A stretch of 64,000 nucleotides of DNA. It comes from Arthrobacter koreensis (GTDB lineage: Bacteria > Actinomycetota > Actinomycetes > Actinomycetales > Micrococcaceae). The stretch covers positions 1 to 64,000 of the forward strand of contig NZ_WACG01000006.1 in NCBI RefSeq assembly GCF_009193255.1, read 5' to 3'. The notes beneath the pieces are model-generated. The model saw only the letters and a program-made list of their open reading frames with translations, was not told the origin of the DNA and ran no database searches. The translations under genes and the position numbers were made by a program. Positions 10,891 to 20,364 of the stretch are shown here, piece by piece; the stretch's first letter is position 1; every line of letters starts with the position of its first letter.

Positions 10891-12999
10891 TCAGATGCGG
10901 TAGACGCTGACGGAGTTCCCGGCAGCCCGGTCCTTCTCCCCGCAGGCCAGGCGGGCGCCCTTCCGGCGGCCGTCCGGGTCTGCCGTGGAAAACACCAGCT
11001 CGTAGAGGTGCCCGCCGTTCGCGGTCACGCCGGCTTCGTCCAGCGTCCGGCGGCCGGGGAGCACAATGTCTTCGGCCTCCAGGCCGCCGTTGATCACCAC
11101 CAGGCCTGCGCGGTCGCCGCGTCCGGACCCGATGAGCAGCTGGAGCACCCGGCAGCCCGGGTCATGCCAGGCAGAATCGGTCATTGGCTCGCCCGCGGCG
11201 TCGAACCAGAGCAGGAAGGCATCCCGCGGATCAGCCGGGAACGCGTACGGCTGCAGGGACAGGAATTCCCGGCGCAGGCGCAGCAGCGCTGCCGTGGCGT
11301 CAAACATGCGCTGCGCGGTGTCGTCGTGGTCCCAGGACAGCCACGCGGTCTCATTGTCCTGGCAGTAGGCGTTGTTGTTTCCTTGCTGGGTGCGGCCGGT
11401 TTCGTCGCCGGCGGTGATCATGGGAATGCCGACGGAGAGCAGCAGGGTGGCCATCAGGTTGCGGGCAGTCTGTTCGCGGTGCCTGCGCACCTGCGGGTCC
11501 GGCGTCTCGCCTTCCACGCCGTGGTTCCAGCTGCGGTTGTGGCTTGAACCGTCACGGTTCTCTTCGCCGTTGGCCTCGTTGTGCTTGTGGTTGTACGCAG
11601 TGAGATCCGCGAGGGTGAACCCGTCATGAGCGGTCACCAGGTTCACGGAGGACAGCGGCGTGCGGCCGGAGCGGGCGAACAGGTCCGCCGATCCGGCAAG
11701 TGCGGTGCCCAGCCGGGCCAGTGAACCCGCCGGCGCCCCTGCCGCGAGGGTTGCCTGGTCCACCAGCCAGAAATCGCGGGCGGTGTCACGGAAGTGGTCA
11801 TTCCAGTCAGCCCAGCCGGGCGGGAAGTTCCCGGTTTGCCAGCCGTCCGGACCAAGATCCCATGGCTCGGCAATCAGCTTGATCCCGTGCATCACTGGAT
11901 CTGCGGCGAGGGCCACCAGCAGCGGGTGCCTGCGGTCGTAGCGGTTGTCGGCGTCCCGGGCCAAGGTGGGTGCCAGGTCGAAACGGAATCCGTCCACGTG
12001 GTACTCGCTGACCCAGTAGCGCAGCGAATCGAGAGCCATCTGGATGACGCGAGGTTCGCTGAAGTCCAGGCTGTTGCCGCAGCCGGTGGTGTCAACGTAC
12101 CGGCCCTCGGCGTCATGCCGGTAGTAGGTCTGTTCGCCCAGGCCGCGCCAGCACAGGGCTGGTTCGTCCTGCGTGCCTTCGGCCGTGTGGTTGTAGACGA
12201 CGTCGAGAATCACTTCGATCCCGGCAGCGTGCAGGTCCCGAACCATGGTCTTGAACTCGTCCTGCACAGCCTGGGGGCCGGCGGCCTGCGCCGTCGGGGT
12301 GGCATAGTCAAGGTGCGGGGCGAAGTAACCCAGGGTGTTGTAGCCCCAGTAGTTGCTCAGTCCCAGGTCCTGGAGGTGGCGTTCGTCAATGTGGAAATGG
12401 ACCGGCAGCAGTTCCACCGCGGTGATGCCCAGTTTCTTCAGATACCTGATCGTTTCGGGATGGCCCATTCCTGCGTAGGTGCCGCGCAGGTCTTCCGGAA
12501 GCGCCGGGTTCAGCTTGGTCATGCCTCGGACGTGCGTTTCGTAAATCACAGAATCGCGCCAGCGGGTGTGCGGCAGCTCGTCGCCGTTCCAGTCGAAACG
12601 GTGTGACGTGGCGACGGAGAAGTACAGCGGTTTTCCCCCCACCCGTTCGACTGTGTCGATGCCGCGTCCGTAGGGGTCGAGCAGCAGCTGGAAAGAACCC
12701 GGCTCGGCCGGCAGGGCTGTTCCATGGCCCCAGAACCCGTAGCGGATTCCAGGGCGCAGTCCCTCCACCCGGCCGTGGTGCACCCCGGCCGAGCGCCCGT
12801 CCAGGAGGGTGGAGCTCCACTGCCCGGGCTGCTCTTCGAACCAGACGTCCACGGCCTCCAGCCCGGGGGCGTAGACGGACACGTTGACGGCGCCCGGAAC
12901 CTCCGGGACGCCGGCCACGCTGTCGTGGACTCCCAGGGGAAAAGCCCGGGAGACCCGTTCAGAGGGAGTCTGCCTACCTCCGGTTACGACGTTTGCCAT
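10891..12999 (-). CDS. glgX: Glycogen debranching enzyme (isoamylase type)
   Basis: GH13_11 enzyme of 702 residues that hydrolyses alpha-1,6 branches left by phosphorylase. An N-terminal CBM48-type domain (VNVSVYAPGLEAVDVWF) precedes the barrel. Seen are YETHVRGMT, NYWGYNTLGYFAPH, catalytic Asp in GFRFDLAPT (near 340), Glu in IAEPWDLGP (near 377) and TAHDGFTL. It converges with glgP with only 18 bp between, and follows rlmB in the same direction after 27 bp, so it may be read from the rlmB transcript or its own promoter. A GGAAGAGG stretch lies before the ATG. TreX and GlgX are close relatives; the gene context favours glycogen debranching. Confidence 0.93.
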   Translation of the reverse strand: MANVVTGGRQTPSERVSRAFPLGVHDSVAGVPEVPGAVNVSVYAPGLEAVDVWFEEQPGQWSSTLLDGRSAGVHHGRVEGLRPGIRYGFWGHGTALPAEPGSFQLLLDPYGRGIDTVERVGGKPLYFSVATSHRFDWNGDELPHTRWRDSVIYETHVRGMTKLNPALPEDLRGTYAGMGHPETIRYLKKLGITAVELLPVHFHIDERHLQDLGLSNYWGYNTLGYFAPHLDYATPTAQAAGPQAVQDEFKTMVRDLHAAGIEVILDVVYNHTAEGTQDEPALCWRGLGEQTYYRHDAEGRYVDTTGCGNSLDFSEPRVIQMALDSLRYWVSEYHVDGFRFDLAPTLARDADNRYDRRHPLLVALAADPVMHGIKLIAEPWDLGPDGWQTGNFPPGWADWNDHFRDTARDFWLVDQATLAAGAPAGSLARLGTALAGSADLFARSGRTPLSSVNLVTAHDGFTLADLTAYNHKHNEANGEENRDGSSHNRSWNHGVEGETPDPQVRRHREQTARNLMATLLLSVGIPMITAGDETGRTQQGNNNAYCQDNETAWLSWDHDDTAQRMFDATAALLRLRREFLSLQPYAFPADPRDAFLLWFDAAGEPMTDSAWHDPGCRVLQLLIGSGRGDRAGLVVINGGLEAEDIVLPGRRTLDEAGVTANGGHLYELVFSTADPDGRRKGARLACGEKDRAAGNSVSVYRI

Positions 13000-13026
13000 G
13001 CTGCCTCTTCCGGCGCCCCGCTAGGT

Positions 13027-14013
13027 TCAGGCGGAACGCTGACGTGAAACTTCGTACAGGGTGATCCCGACTGCCATGGAGGCGTTCAGGGATTCCATGG
13101 CCGAGTCGATCGGGATTGAAACGATCTGGTCGCAGTTTTCGCCCACAAGACGGGACAGGCCCTTGCCCTCGGAGCCCACCACGATGCAGACGGGTTCCTT
13201 GGCCAGTGCCAAGTCCGGAAGCGAAACGTCGCCGTCGCCGTCCAGTCCGAGGACAAAAATGCCCATCTTCTTGAAAGTCTTCAGCGTGTTATTCAGGTTT
13301 CCGGCGCGTGCCACGGGAACCCGGACGGCTGCACCGGCGCTGGTCTTCCAGGCCGAGGCCGTGACGCCAACGGAGCGGCGCTCGGGAACGATCACGCCGT
13401 GGGCGCTGAACGCGGACGCGGAGCGGATGATCGCGCCGAGGTTGCGGGGGTCGGTGATTCCATCCAGTGCCACGAAGAGCGGGGCATTGGCGATGTGGCC
13501 CTTCTTCCAGGCCTGGAGGGTTTCCTCGGCGAGGTCGATCGGATCAGCGTATTCATACGGCGGGATCTGCAGGACCAGGCCCTGGTGGACGGCCTCGTTG
13601 GTCATGCGGTCCAGTTCGGGCTTGTGCGTTTCCATAACGGGCAGTCCGCGTTCCGCTGCCATTTTGAGGGATTCGCGGACGCGGTCGTCCATGTCGATGC
13701 GCACGGCCACGTGCAGGGCCTTCGCCGGGATCCCGGCACGCAGGGCTTCGACTACCGAGTTGCGGCCGGTGACCACTTCTTCGGCGACCTTGCCGCGGGC
13801 AGGAGCGTTGCGGCCGCCGGAACGCTGTCCGCCGTGCTTGGCGGCTGAGCGCTCGGCCAGCTGCTTGTTCTTGTATGCCTTGTGGTAGGGCCGGTCTTCA
13901 GCCTTGGGGGTGGGTCCCTTGCCTTCGAGGGCTTTGCGCCCGAGGCCGCCGGTGCCCTGGCTGGGGCCCTTTTTGGCTTTGCGAATCGCGCCGGGTCGTC
14001 CGTGGTTGGCCAT
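13027..14013 (-). CDS. rlmB: 23S rRNA (guanosine-2'-O)-methyltransferase RlmB
   Basis: SPOUT-family (TrmH/SpoU) methyltransferase of 328 residues, predicted to methylate G2251 in the 23S peptidyl-transferase loop. An Arg/Lys/Gly-rich N-terminal tail (about 85 residues) is followed by the substrate-binding domain and the three SpoU motifs: DGITDPRNLGAIIRSA, CIVVGSEGKGLSRL and VSIPIDSAMESLNASMAVG. The order cysS-rlmB is common in actinobacteria. A gap of about 100 bp with a hairpin after cysS suggests its own promoter; TAGACT at about -45 is a candidate -10. Confidence 0.93.
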   Translation of the reverse strand: MANHGRPGAIRKAKKGPSQGTGGLGRKALEGKGPTPKAEDRPYHKAYKNKQLAERSAAKHGGQRSGGRNAPARGKVAEEVVTGRNSVVEALRAGIPAKALHVAVRIDMDDRVRESLKMAAERGLPVMETHKPELDRMTNEAVHQGLVLQIPPYEYADPIDLAEETLQAWKKGHIANAPLFVALDGITDPRNLGAIIRSASAFSAHGVIVPERRSVGVTASAWKTSAGAAVRVPVARAGNLNNTLKTFKKMGIFVLGLDGDGDVSLPDLALAKEPVCIVVGSEGKGLSRLVGENCDQIVSIPIDSAMESLNASMAVGITLYEVSRQRSA

Positions 14014-14094
14014 GGGTAATACACCTTAAGTAGAAGAAAGCACTACTTCTAGTCTACGCAGGCCATCCAAACCTGTGTGCGCAGCCCGTGAGGT

Positions 14095-14111
14095 GTCAGC
14101 CCAGGGCTGAC
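14095..14111 (-). terminator. Short hairpin after cysS
   Basis: Inverted repeat GTCAGCC/GGCTGAC with a 3-base loop, starting 2 bases beyond the cysS stop codon on the minus strand. No U-tract follows, so it may be a weak terminator or an mRNA 3'-end stem. Confidence 0.45.
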
Positions 14112-14113
14112 CG

Positions 14114-15559
14114 CTACCGGTGTTCCAGCGACCAGACGGCGCCGTCTGCCGTGTCTTCGACGACCACGCCGGCCGCGGACAGGGCGTCGCGGATGGCGTC
14201 CGCACGGGCCCAGTCCTTGGCGGCACGGGCCTGGCTGCGTTCAAGCAGGCGGTCCTGGATCAGGCTGTCCAGCGCTGCGTGCTCCGGTCCGGCGGACGTG
14301 CCCGCGGACTGCACCGCGTCCAGCCCCAGGACGGCGGTCATGGCGCGGACCTGGAACAGTGCGGTACGGACTGCATCAAGGTCCGACGCCGCCAGCGCAG
14401 TGTTGCCGGCACGTACCGTTTCGTGCAGCACGGCAAGGGCCTGCGGCACATTGAGGTCATCGTCCATGGCAGTACCGAACGCTTCGGGAAGGTCCTGCGG
14501 ACCGGCGGCCGCGCCGTCGTTCCCCGCCTTGGCCGCAGCCTTCGCGATGAACCCGTCGATGCGTTCCACCGCTGCCGCGGCTTCCTGCAGCGAGGTGGGA
14601 CGGTAGTCCAGCACGGAGCGGTAGTGCGCCTGTCCCAGGTAGTAGCGCACCACGCGCGGAGACGCTTCGGCGAGCATCTGCGCCGGGCTGATGGTGTTGC
14701 CGATGGACTTGGACATCTTCTCGCCCTCGAAGGTGACCATGCCGTTGTGCATCCAGAAGTTGGCGAAGCCGTCACCGGCTGCCTGGGACTGGGCCATCTC
14801 GTTCTCATGGTGCGGGAAGCGCAGGTCAAGGCCGCCGCCGTGGATGTCAAAGCGCGGGCCGAGGTACTTGGTGACCATGGCCGAGCATTCAAGGTGCCAG
14901 CCGGGACGGCCGCGTCCCCACGGGCTGTCCCAGGCGGCGGTCTCCGGATCGGTGTCCTTGTGGCCCTTCCACAGTGCGAAGTCACGCGGATCGCGCTTGC
15001 CGCGGGGATCGGCGTCGGGCGCTGCCTGCATGTCGTCGATGTTCTGCCGGGTCAGCGAGCCGTAGGCCGGCCAGGAGCGGACATCGAAGTACACGTCACC
15101 GGAGTCGTCCAGGGCGGGGTAGGCGTGCCCGGCGTCGATCAGCCGCTGGATCAGCGCGTGCATCTCGGGAATATGGCCGGTGGCGCGCGGCTCGTAGGTG
15201 GGCCGCTGGACACCCAGCGCATCATACGCGCGAGAGAATTCCTGCTCGAAGCGGTAGGCCAGCGCCCACCACTGTTCGTCGGGGACGACGCCGTCGGCGG
15301 GCTCCGCGCCTACTGACGCTGCCGCCTTGGCCAGGATCTTGTCATCAATGTCCGTGACGTTGCGGACGGTGGTGACGCGGAAGCCGCGGGCCTGGAGCCA
15401 GCGCGTGAGCTGGTCGAACGCGATCGCGGAGCGGATATGCCCCACATGCGGCAGTCCCTGCACGGTGGCACCACAGTAGTACAGGCTGACCTGCCCCGGA
15501 ACGAGGGGCTCAAAGTCCCGGACCTGCGCGCTTGCTGTGTCATAGAATCTCAGGCTCAC
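14114..15559 (-). CDS. cysS: Cysteine--tRNA ligase
   Basis: Class I aminoacyl-tRNA synthetase of 481 residues. The HIGH-type motif is PHVGHIRSA and the KMSKS motif is [11 protein letters not shown]. Zinc ligands are recognisable in [16 protein letters not shown] and FPHHENE. The length is normal. The GTG start at 15559 is preceded on the minus strand by TAGCCT (15571-15566) and 6 bases, with no Shine-Dalgarno, so the message is probably leaderless even though ispF lies 63 bp upstream in the same direction. Confidence 0.97.
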   Translation of the reverse strand: MSLRFYDTASAQVRDFEPLVPGQVSLYYCGATVQGLPHVGHIRSAIAFDQLTRWLQARGFRVTTVRNVTDIDDKILAKAAASVGAEPADGVVPDEQWWALAYRFEQEFSRAYDALGVQRPTYEPRATGHIPEMHALIQRLIDAGHAYPALDDSGDVYFDVRSWPAYGSLTRQNIDDMQAAPDADPRGKRDPRDFALWKGHKDTDPETAAWDSPWGRGRPGWHLECSAMVTKYLGPRFDIHGGGLDLRFPHHENEMAQSQAAGDGFANFWMHNGMVTFEGEKMSKSIGNTISPAQMLAEASPRVVRYYLGQAHYRSVLDYRPTSLQEAAAAVERIDGFIAKAAAKAGNDGAAAGPQDLPEAFGTAMDDDLNVPQALAVLHETVRAGNTALAASDLDAVRTALFQVRAMTAVLGLDAVQSAGTSAGPEHAALDSLIQDRLLERSQARAAKDWARADAIRDALSAAGVVVEDTADGAVWSLEHR

Positions 15560-15622
15560 TGCTCTAGGCTACCGTGTGCCGCCCGCCGGGCCCGCAGGCA
15601 GGTTACGGTCCCCGCCGGGCAG

Positions 15623-16108
15623 TCAGAGCGCTGCGACGACGGCGGTCGCCACGGCCGCGATTCCCTCGCCGCGGCCGGTGAATCCCAGTCCGTCCGTGGT
15701 GGTGGCCGAGACGTTGACGGGAGCTCCGGCGGCCTCCGTCAGGATGGCTTCCGCTTCGGCACGGCGGGGGCTGAACTTGGGCCGGTTGCCGATCAGCTGC
15801 ACCGACACGTTGCCGATCCGGAAGCCTGCTTCCCGGACCAGCCGGGCGGCTTCAGCGAGCAGGACGGTTCCGGGCGCGCCGGCGTACTCCGGGCGGTCGG
15901 TGCCGAAGTGGGTGCCGAGGTCTCCGATTCCCGCTGCGGAGAACAGGGCATCGGCGGCGGCATGCGCCACCACGTCGCCGTCGGAATGCCCGGCGAGCCC
16001 TCGCTCGCCCTCCCACAGCAAACCGGCGACCCAGAGCGGCCGCGGCGCATCCAGCGGCGCGAAGGCATGGACGTCGGTACCGATGCCGGTGCGGGGCAGT
16101 GCTTCCAC
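15623..16108 (-). CDS. ispF: 2-C-methyl-D-erythritol 2,4-cyclodiphosphate synthase
   Basis: MEP-pathway enzyme of 161 residues that forms the cyclodiphosphate from CDP-ME 2-phosphate. The metal-binding start GIGTDVHAF and [17 protein letters not shown] are present, followed by GIGDLGTHF and DRPEYAG. The GTG start lies 5 bp after the ispD stop, and its Shine-Dalgarno (GGAGG) is inside the end of ispD, so the pair is co-translated. ispDF adjacency is typical of actinobacteria. Confidence 0.96.
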   Translation of the reverse strand: MEALPRTGIGTDVHAFAPLDAPRPLWVAGLLWEGERGLAGHSDGDVVAHAAADALFSAAGIGDLGTHFGTDRPEYAGAPGTVLLAEAARLVREAGFRIGNVSVQLIGNRPKFSPRRAEAEAILTEAAGAPVNVSATTTDGLGFTGRGEGIAAVATAVVAAL

Positions 16109-16113
16109 GGTTC

Positions 16114-16872
16114 TTAGTCCTCCTGCATGGCGGTGCCGCCGGAAAGGACCGCTTCGGCGAGAAGCAGGTCAAGCGGGGTGGTGATTTTCAGGGACATGTC
16201 GGATCCCTCCACAACGTGGACCGGAACGCCGAGGCTTTCCACCAGCATGGCGTCATCCGTGACGGCTGCGGCCTGCTGTTCGTCGAATTCTGCGGCGGCA
16301 GCGTGGGCGCGGCGGAGGAGGCCCGCTTCGAATCCCTGCGGTGTCTGCACCGCTCGCAGGGTTGAACGGTCCGGTGTGCCGGTGACCTGCGCCGGGGCCG
16401 GGGAGTCTGCACCTGCCAGCTGGACGGACTTTACGGTGTCCACAACCGGGACGGCCGGGATGACCGCCTGGGCTCCGGCAGCCAGGGCGGCAGTGACCCG
16501 GTGGAATACCTGGGCGGGCGCAAGCGCCCGGGCGGCGTCATGAACCAGCACCGCGTCAAGGTCCTCGGGGAGGGCGTGGAGCGCGGCGCGGACTGAGTCG
16601 GCGCGCGTGGCACCGCCGTCCACTACGTCGATGGGACAGCTGAGCGGCGTGGCGGCACACAGTGCCCGGAGCGCGGTATCCGCTGCGGGCACGGCTACGG
16701 CAATGGCGGAGGCCACCCCGCAGGCATCGACTCCGCGCAGGGCATGTGCCAGGAGCATTTCACCGGCGAGGGGAACCTGGGCCTTGGGCATGCCGTAGCC
16801 GAGGCGCTGGCCGGACCCGCCGGCCACCAGGATGACGCCCACGCGGTAGGGGCCGGGAATGGTTTCAGACAC
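16114..16872 (-). CDS. ispD: 2-C-methyl-D-erythritol 4-phosphate cytidylyltransferase
   Basis: MEP-pathway nucleotidyltransferase of 252 residues, joining CTP and MEP. The N-terminal glycine-rich motif is [30 protein letters not shown] and [15 protein letters not shown] are further family segments, and DDAMLVE lies near the C-terminus. It follows carD in the same direction with a 111-bp gap that contains a hairpin, so it may have its own promoter. Confidence 0.95.
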   Translation of the reverse strand: MSETIPGPYRVGVILVAGGSGQRLGYGMPKAQVPLAGEMLLAHALRGVDACGVASAIAVAVPAADTALRALCAATPLSCPIDVVDGGATRADSVRAALHALPEDLDAVLVHDAARALAPAQVFHRVTAALAAGAQAVIPAVPVVDTVKSVQLAGADSPAPAQVTGTPDRSTLRAVQTPQGFEAGLLRRAHAAAAEFDEQQAAAVTDDAMLVESLGVPVHVVEGSDMSLKITTPLDLLLAEAVLSGGTAMQED

Positions 16873-16938
16873 GGCTCAAGCCTAGTGCCATGGCACGTGC
16901 GGCGCTTGCCGGAAGGGACAAAAGGGGTGTTAAACCAG

Positions 16939-16972
16939 CGTTGCCGGCCCGCTTGGCAGCGGACCGGCAACG
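16939..16972 (-). terminator. Hairpin after carD
   Basis: Fourteen-position stem with one mismatch (CGTTGCCGG arm at 39-47 against CCGGCAACG at 64-72) around a 6-base loop, beginning 12 bases beyond the carD stop on the minus strand. No U-rich tail. It probably terminates or attenuates carD before ispD. Confidence 0.6.
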
Positions 16973-16983
16973 TGGTGCAGGAA

Positions 16984-17466
16984 TTAGCTGGAGAGGACTT
17001 CGTCCAATACAGCGGCAGCCTGGTCCTCGTCAGTCTTTTCGGCCAGGGCAAGCTCCGAAATGAGGATCTGGCGTGCCTTCGCAAGCATGCGCTTCTCGCC
17101 CGCGGAAAGACCGCGGTCGTGGTCGCGGCGCCACAGGTCGCGGACGACCTCTGCAACCTTGACGACGTCGCCCGAAGCGAGCTTCTCCAGATTTGCCTTG
17201 TAACGGCGGGACCAGTTAGTGGGTTCTTCGGTCAGTTCAGCACGGAGGACATCGAAAACATGCTCGAGGCCTTCCTTGCCTACGACGTCACGAACCCCAA
17301 CGAGGTCAACGTTCTCAGCCGGTACTTCAATGGTCAGATCACCCTGTGCCACCTTGAGCTTGAGATACATTTTCTCTTCGCCCTTGATGGTCCGCATCTT
17401 GATCTCTTCGATCTTCGCGGCACCGTGGTGAGGGTAAACAACTGTTTCGCCAACCTCAAAAACCAT
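16984..17466 (-). CDS. carD: CarD-family transcription regulator
   Basis: RNA-polymerase-binding regulator of 160 residues that stabilises open complexes, notably at rRNA promoters. The N-terminal Tudor-like RNAP-interaction domain starts [22 protein letters not shown]. The C-terminal helical DNA-binding half contains [16 protein letters not shown] and [23 protein letters not shown]. Length and order match mycobacterial CarD, and carD-ispD-ispF is a conserved actinobacterial order. A TAAACT box upstream on the minus strand is a possible -10. Confidence 0.96.
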   Translation of the reverse strand: MVFEVGETVVYPHHGAAKIEEIKMRTIKGEEKMYLKLKVAQGDLTIEVPAENVDLVGVRDVVGKEGLEHVFDVLRAELTEEPTNWSRRYKANLEKLASGDVVKVAEVVRDLWRRDHDRGLSAGEKRMLAKARQILISELALAEKTDEDQAAAVLDEVLSS

Positions 17467-17707
17467 GTGGTCTTTCCCCTTTCCCGAACCCTAGTTTAGC
17501 ATGGGGACGACACGCCGAGAAGAGTTTTCGCAGGTCAGCGGGCCGAGGCTCAAAACTGAGTATTATTCGGCCTCCAGCCGGTAGCTTGCTGAGTAGTCGG
17601 GATCAGCCCCCTGACGTCGCTAAATCCATGTTTTAGGGGGTTTGCCGATAGGCTAGGAGCAAACGTCCCCTCGGTCCTCCGACCGCCACCCTTCAGGAGT
17701 TTGTGCT
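17467..17707. promoter_or_regulatory. Divergent intergenic region of carD and the lipoprotein gene
   Basis: A 241-bp region without ORFs. On the plus strand TAGGCT (17649-17654) is a candidate -10 for the lipoprotein gene; AGGAG at about 17695 is its Shine-Dalgarno. On the minus strand TAAACT near 17495 may serve carD. No repeat or operator was recognised. Confidence 0.4.
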
Positions 17708-18247
17708 GTGATTTTCACAACCAGGAACCGGACGCGGAACGCTGCCGCCGCCGGTGTTATTGCGCTGTCGCTGCTGGGCGCCACCGGCTGCAGTGCCGTG
17801 AACGATCAGGCAACCACCATGCAGTACTCCCCTTCCGACGGCATTGTCCAGGACCTGGGCGACCTGCAGCTGCGTAACATCCTGGTGGTCAGCGACGGCG
17901 ACGGCGAGCCGGGACGCCTGATGGGCACCGTGGTCAACGACTCCTCCGACCCGATCAACTTCGAGCTTTCCATTGGCGGCTCCGAGCTCTCCTGGAACAT
18001 CCCCGGCGGCGGCAAGGTTGTCTACGACGACGCCCCGCAGTCCGAGGTACTGGTCGAGACCGTCAGCGTAGTTCCGGGCACCGGCATCCGTGCCGAAGCC
18101 ACGGACGGTTCAGAGAGCGCCGAGCTGAACGTGCCCGTCGTCGACGGCCAGGTTCCGTACTACCGCGATTACCTGCCCACCCCGGAGCCCACTCCGGCGA
18201 GCAGCGACGAAGCAACCGGTGAGGCAACCGAAACGCCTGCTCCGTAA
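17708..18247 (+). CDS. Putative secreted lipoprotein of unknown function
   Basis: A 179-residue protein with a twin-Arg-like charged start (TRNRTRN), a hydrophobic stretch (VIALSLLGATG) and a lipobox-like ATGC at about residue 28, so it should be exported and lipid-anchored. The mature part has beta-rich segments (LRNILVVSDGDGEPG, GTVVNDSSDPINFELSIGG) suggesting a small Ig-like or copper-chaperone-like fold; this is inference. The C-terminus is Pro/Thr/Glu-rich and disordered. The GTG start is fixed by AGGAG 8-10 bases upstream and by an in-frame stop just before. The gene stands alone and ends at a good terminator. Function unknown. Confidence 0.8.
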   Translation: MIFTTRNRTRNAAAAGVIALSLLGATGCSAVNDQATTMQYSPSDGIVQDLGDLQLRNILVVSDGDGEPGRLMGTVVNDSSDPINFELSIGGSELSWNIPGGGKVVYDDAPQSEVLVETVSVVPGTGIRAEATDGSESAELNVPVVDGQVPYYRDYLPTPEPTPASSDEATGEATETPAP

Positions 18248-18263
18248 CAGCACCCAGCTACGT

Positions 18264-18302
18264 AAAAAGGGTCCGTCCGGTTCTCCCGGGCGGACCCTTT
18301 TT
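18264..18302. terminator. Bidirectional terminator between the lipoprotein gene and regX3
   Basis: Inverted repeat with arms AAAAAGGGTCCGTCCGG and CGGGCGGACCCTTTTT, one mismatch, between two convergent genes. It has T-runs in both readings, the clearest intrinsic terminator in the window. Confidence 0.9.
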
Positions 18303-18313
18303 CGCTGCAGGGG

Positions 18314-18994
18314 TCAGGCCTCGAACTTGTAGCCCAGCCCGCGCACGGTCACCAGGTGCTGCGGGGCCGAGGGATCCGGCTCGATCTTGGCCCGGAGGCG
18401 TTTGACGTGGACATCCAGGGTTTTGGTGTCCCCTACATAGTCCGCTCCCCAGACCCGCTCGATCAGCTGGCCCCGGGTCATCACGCGCCCGGAGTTCCGC
18501 AGCAGCATTTCAAGCAGCTCGAACTCCTTCAGCGGCAGGGTCACCGGCGTCCCGTCAACGCTGACCACATGCCGGTCCACGTCCATCCGGACCGGTCCGG
18601 CCTGCACCGTCGAGCCGCTGAGGTCTCCGGAGTCGCTGCGGCGGCGCAGGACCGCACGCACCCGGGCCAGGAGCTCGCGGGATGAGTAGGGTTTGGTCAC
18701 GTAGTCGTCGGCGCCAAGCTCCAGCCCCACCACCTTGTCAATCTCGGCGTCGCGGGCCGTCAGCATGATGACGGGCACATCCGACCGCTGGCGCAGCTGC
18801 CGGCATACCTCCGTTCCGGACTGGCCGGGCAGCATCAGGTCCAGGAGCACCAGGTCCGCTCCGGAACGGTCGAACTCCGCAACGGCGTCAAGGCCGTTGT
18901 CCACCACTGCGACGTCGAACCCCTCCCGTTCCAGGAGGTAGGACAAAGGGTCGCTGAAGGACTCTTCGTCCTCCACAATCAGGATCCTGCTCAA
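18314..18994 (-). CDS. regX3: Response regulator RegX3
   Basis: OmpR/PhoB-family regulator of 226 residues. The receiver domain (1-120) has ILIVEDEESF, phospho-acceptor Asp in DLVLLDLMLPG (near 52), MLTARD and the Lys in DYVTKPYS. The winged-helix domain (about 130-226) contains LPLKEFELLEMLLRNSGRV and KTLDVHVKRLRAKIE. It starts right after senX3, so the pair is one operon, and it lies opposite phoU as in other actinobacteria. This supports the phosphate-sensing SenX3-RegX3 assignment over other OmpR members. Confidence 0.93.
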   Translation of the reverse strand: MSRILIVEDEESFSDPLSYLLEREGFDVAVVDNGLDAVAEFDRSGADLVLLDLMLPGQSGTEVCRQLRQRSDVPVIMLTARDAEIDKVVGLELGADDYVTKPYSSRELLARVRAVLRRRSDSGDLSGSTVQAGPVRMDVDRHVVSVDGTPVTLPLKEFELLEMLLRNSGRVMTRGQLIERVWGADYVGDTKTLDVHVKRLRAKIEPDPSAPQHLVTVRGLGYKFEA

Positions 18995-18995
18995 C

Positions 18996-20189
18996 TTACT
19001 CCTTGCCGGCCGGCGCGGATGCGCCGTCTATCCGCGGCGGGCTGTCCGCCGTGTCCTCGTTATCCGCCGCTTCCATCTCCGGAAGCCGCACGGTGAAAGT
19101 CGACCCCTGTCCCGGCTGGGACCACAGGCTCACCTCGCCGCCGTGGTTCGAAACCACGTGCTTGACGATGCTCAGGCCCAGGCCGGTGCCGCCGGTGTTG
19201 CGGGAACGGGCGGCATCGATGCGGTAGAAGCGCTCGAAGACCCGCTCCTGGTCCTCGGCGGCGATGCCGGGGCCGCGGTCCGTGACCGTCACCTGGGCCA
19301 GGCCGTCACGGGACCGGATGCCCACGCCCACCTGGCTGCCCTCCGGCGAATACCGGATCGCGTTGTCGATCAGGTTCCGGAAGGCGGTGGTCAGCATGGG
19401 ACCGTCGGCGTAGACGGGGTTCTCGGCGGAGCCGCCCACCACCACGGTGATGTTCCGCCGTTCCGCCGGCAGCCGGTTGGCCTCGACGGCGTCGTGCACC
19501 AGTTCCGTGATGTCCACCGGCTCGGCGTGGTCCACCATGTCGGTGCCCTGGAGCCTTGAAAGTTCAATGATGTCCTGTACCAGAGCGGAGAGCCGCACCG
19601 TTTCCTTGTGCATCCGCTTCGCAAACCGGCGCACGGCTTCCTCGTCCGCAGCGGCGTCGTCGATTGCCTCCGCCAGCAGGGAAATGGCGCCCACCGGCGT
19701 CTTGAGTTCATGGGAGACGTTGGCAACGAAGTCGTTGCGCATTTCCTCGGTGCGGGTCGCTTCCGTGCGGTCATCGGCGAGGATCAGGATGTACTCCTCG
19801 GCGATCGGGGCGATCCGCAGCTGCAGGATCAGGCTGCCCTGGCCCAGCGGGCCGCGGTTCAGTTCGACGTTGCGGTCTTCGATAACCCCGTCCCGGCGCA
19901 CCCTGGCGGTAAGCTCCAGCACCTCTTCCTGCATCAGCGTGTGCCCGCGCACCAGGCCAAAGGCATAGGCGCCGGGGCTGGCCCGGACCACGCCGTCGAT
20001 CCCGTCCACCACAATGTAGGCACGGCCCAGCACGCCCAGGATTTCCGCCGCGCCCTCGGACAGGGCGGGCTCGTCCACTTCGGCCAGGTCACGGCGGTGC
20101 CGCTGGCTGGAGATATAGGCAACGACGCCGAACACACCCACGGCCAGGCCGAGGATGCCTGAGAGCAGGCCCAGCAGTACAGGATTCAC
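18996..20189 (-). CDS. senX3: Sensor histidine kinase SenX3
   Basis: Membrane histidine kinase of 397 residues. One N-terminal membrane helix (LLGLLSGILGLAVGVFGVVAYI) leads to a PAS-like region, then HisKA with the phospho-accepting His in NVSHELKTPVGAIS, and HATPase motifs DNAIRYSP, DRGPGIAAED and GTGLGLSIVKHV. It autophosphorylates and transfers phosphate to RegX3. The GTG start at 20189 follows TAAGCT (20201-20196) by 6 bases without a Shine-Dalgarno, suggesting a leaderless transcript. The C-terminal tail is acidic. Confidence 0.93.
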   Translation of the reverse strand: MNPVLLGLLSGILGLAVGVFGVVAYISSQRHRRDLAEVDEPALSEGAAEILGVLGRAYIVVDGIDGVVRASPGAYAFGLVRGHTLMQEEVLELTARVRRDGVIEDRNVELNRGPLGQGSLILQLRIAPIAEEYILILADDRTEATRTEEMRNDFVANVSHELKTPVGAISLLAEAIDDAAADEEAVRRFAKRMHKETVRLSALVQDIIELSRLQGTDMVDHAEPVDITELVHDAVEANRLPAERRNITVVVGGSAENPVYADGPMLTTAFRNLIDNAIRYSPEGSQVGVGIRSRDGLAQVTVTDRGPGIAAEDQERVFERFYRIDAARSRNTGGTGLGLSIVKHVVSNHGGEVSLWSQPGQGSTFTVRLPEMEAADNEDTADSPPRIDGASAPAGKE

Positions 20190-20249
20190 AGTCCTAGCTT
20201 AGGCTGACGTATTTGTGCCGGCGGGCACTCCGGTGGCATTCGGCCAACC

Positions 20250-20289
20250 GTTAAACTAACGTTCACTTCAAGAGGGCCGACCGTTAACC
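20250..20289 (+). promoter_or_regulatory. PHO-box-like direct repeats between senX3 and phoU
   Basis: Heptamers spaced at 11-bp intervals on the plus strand: GTTAAAC (20250-20256), GTTCACT (20261-20267), a degenerate unit at 20272, and GTTAACC (20283-20289). Actinobacterial PHO boxes bound by PhoP/RegX3-type regulators are 11-bp direct repeats with a GTTCACC core. The location between senX3-regX3 and phoU suits autoregulation and phoU control. Confidence 0.65.
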
Positions 20290-20364
20290 AGACGCTGGCA
20301 GCATAAATACAGCCGCAAAGCTGGTTTCGCGGCCCTGTAAGAGTTGATCGAAAGGACGCATTAA

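Noticed and set aside
17644-17651. GCCGATAG upstream of the lipoprotein gene, like a FliA -10
   Set aside because: No TAAC/TAAA lies 15 bases upstream (the nearest TAAA is 19 bases away), and an overlapping TAGGCT suits a housekeeping promoter. The gene is not flagellar.
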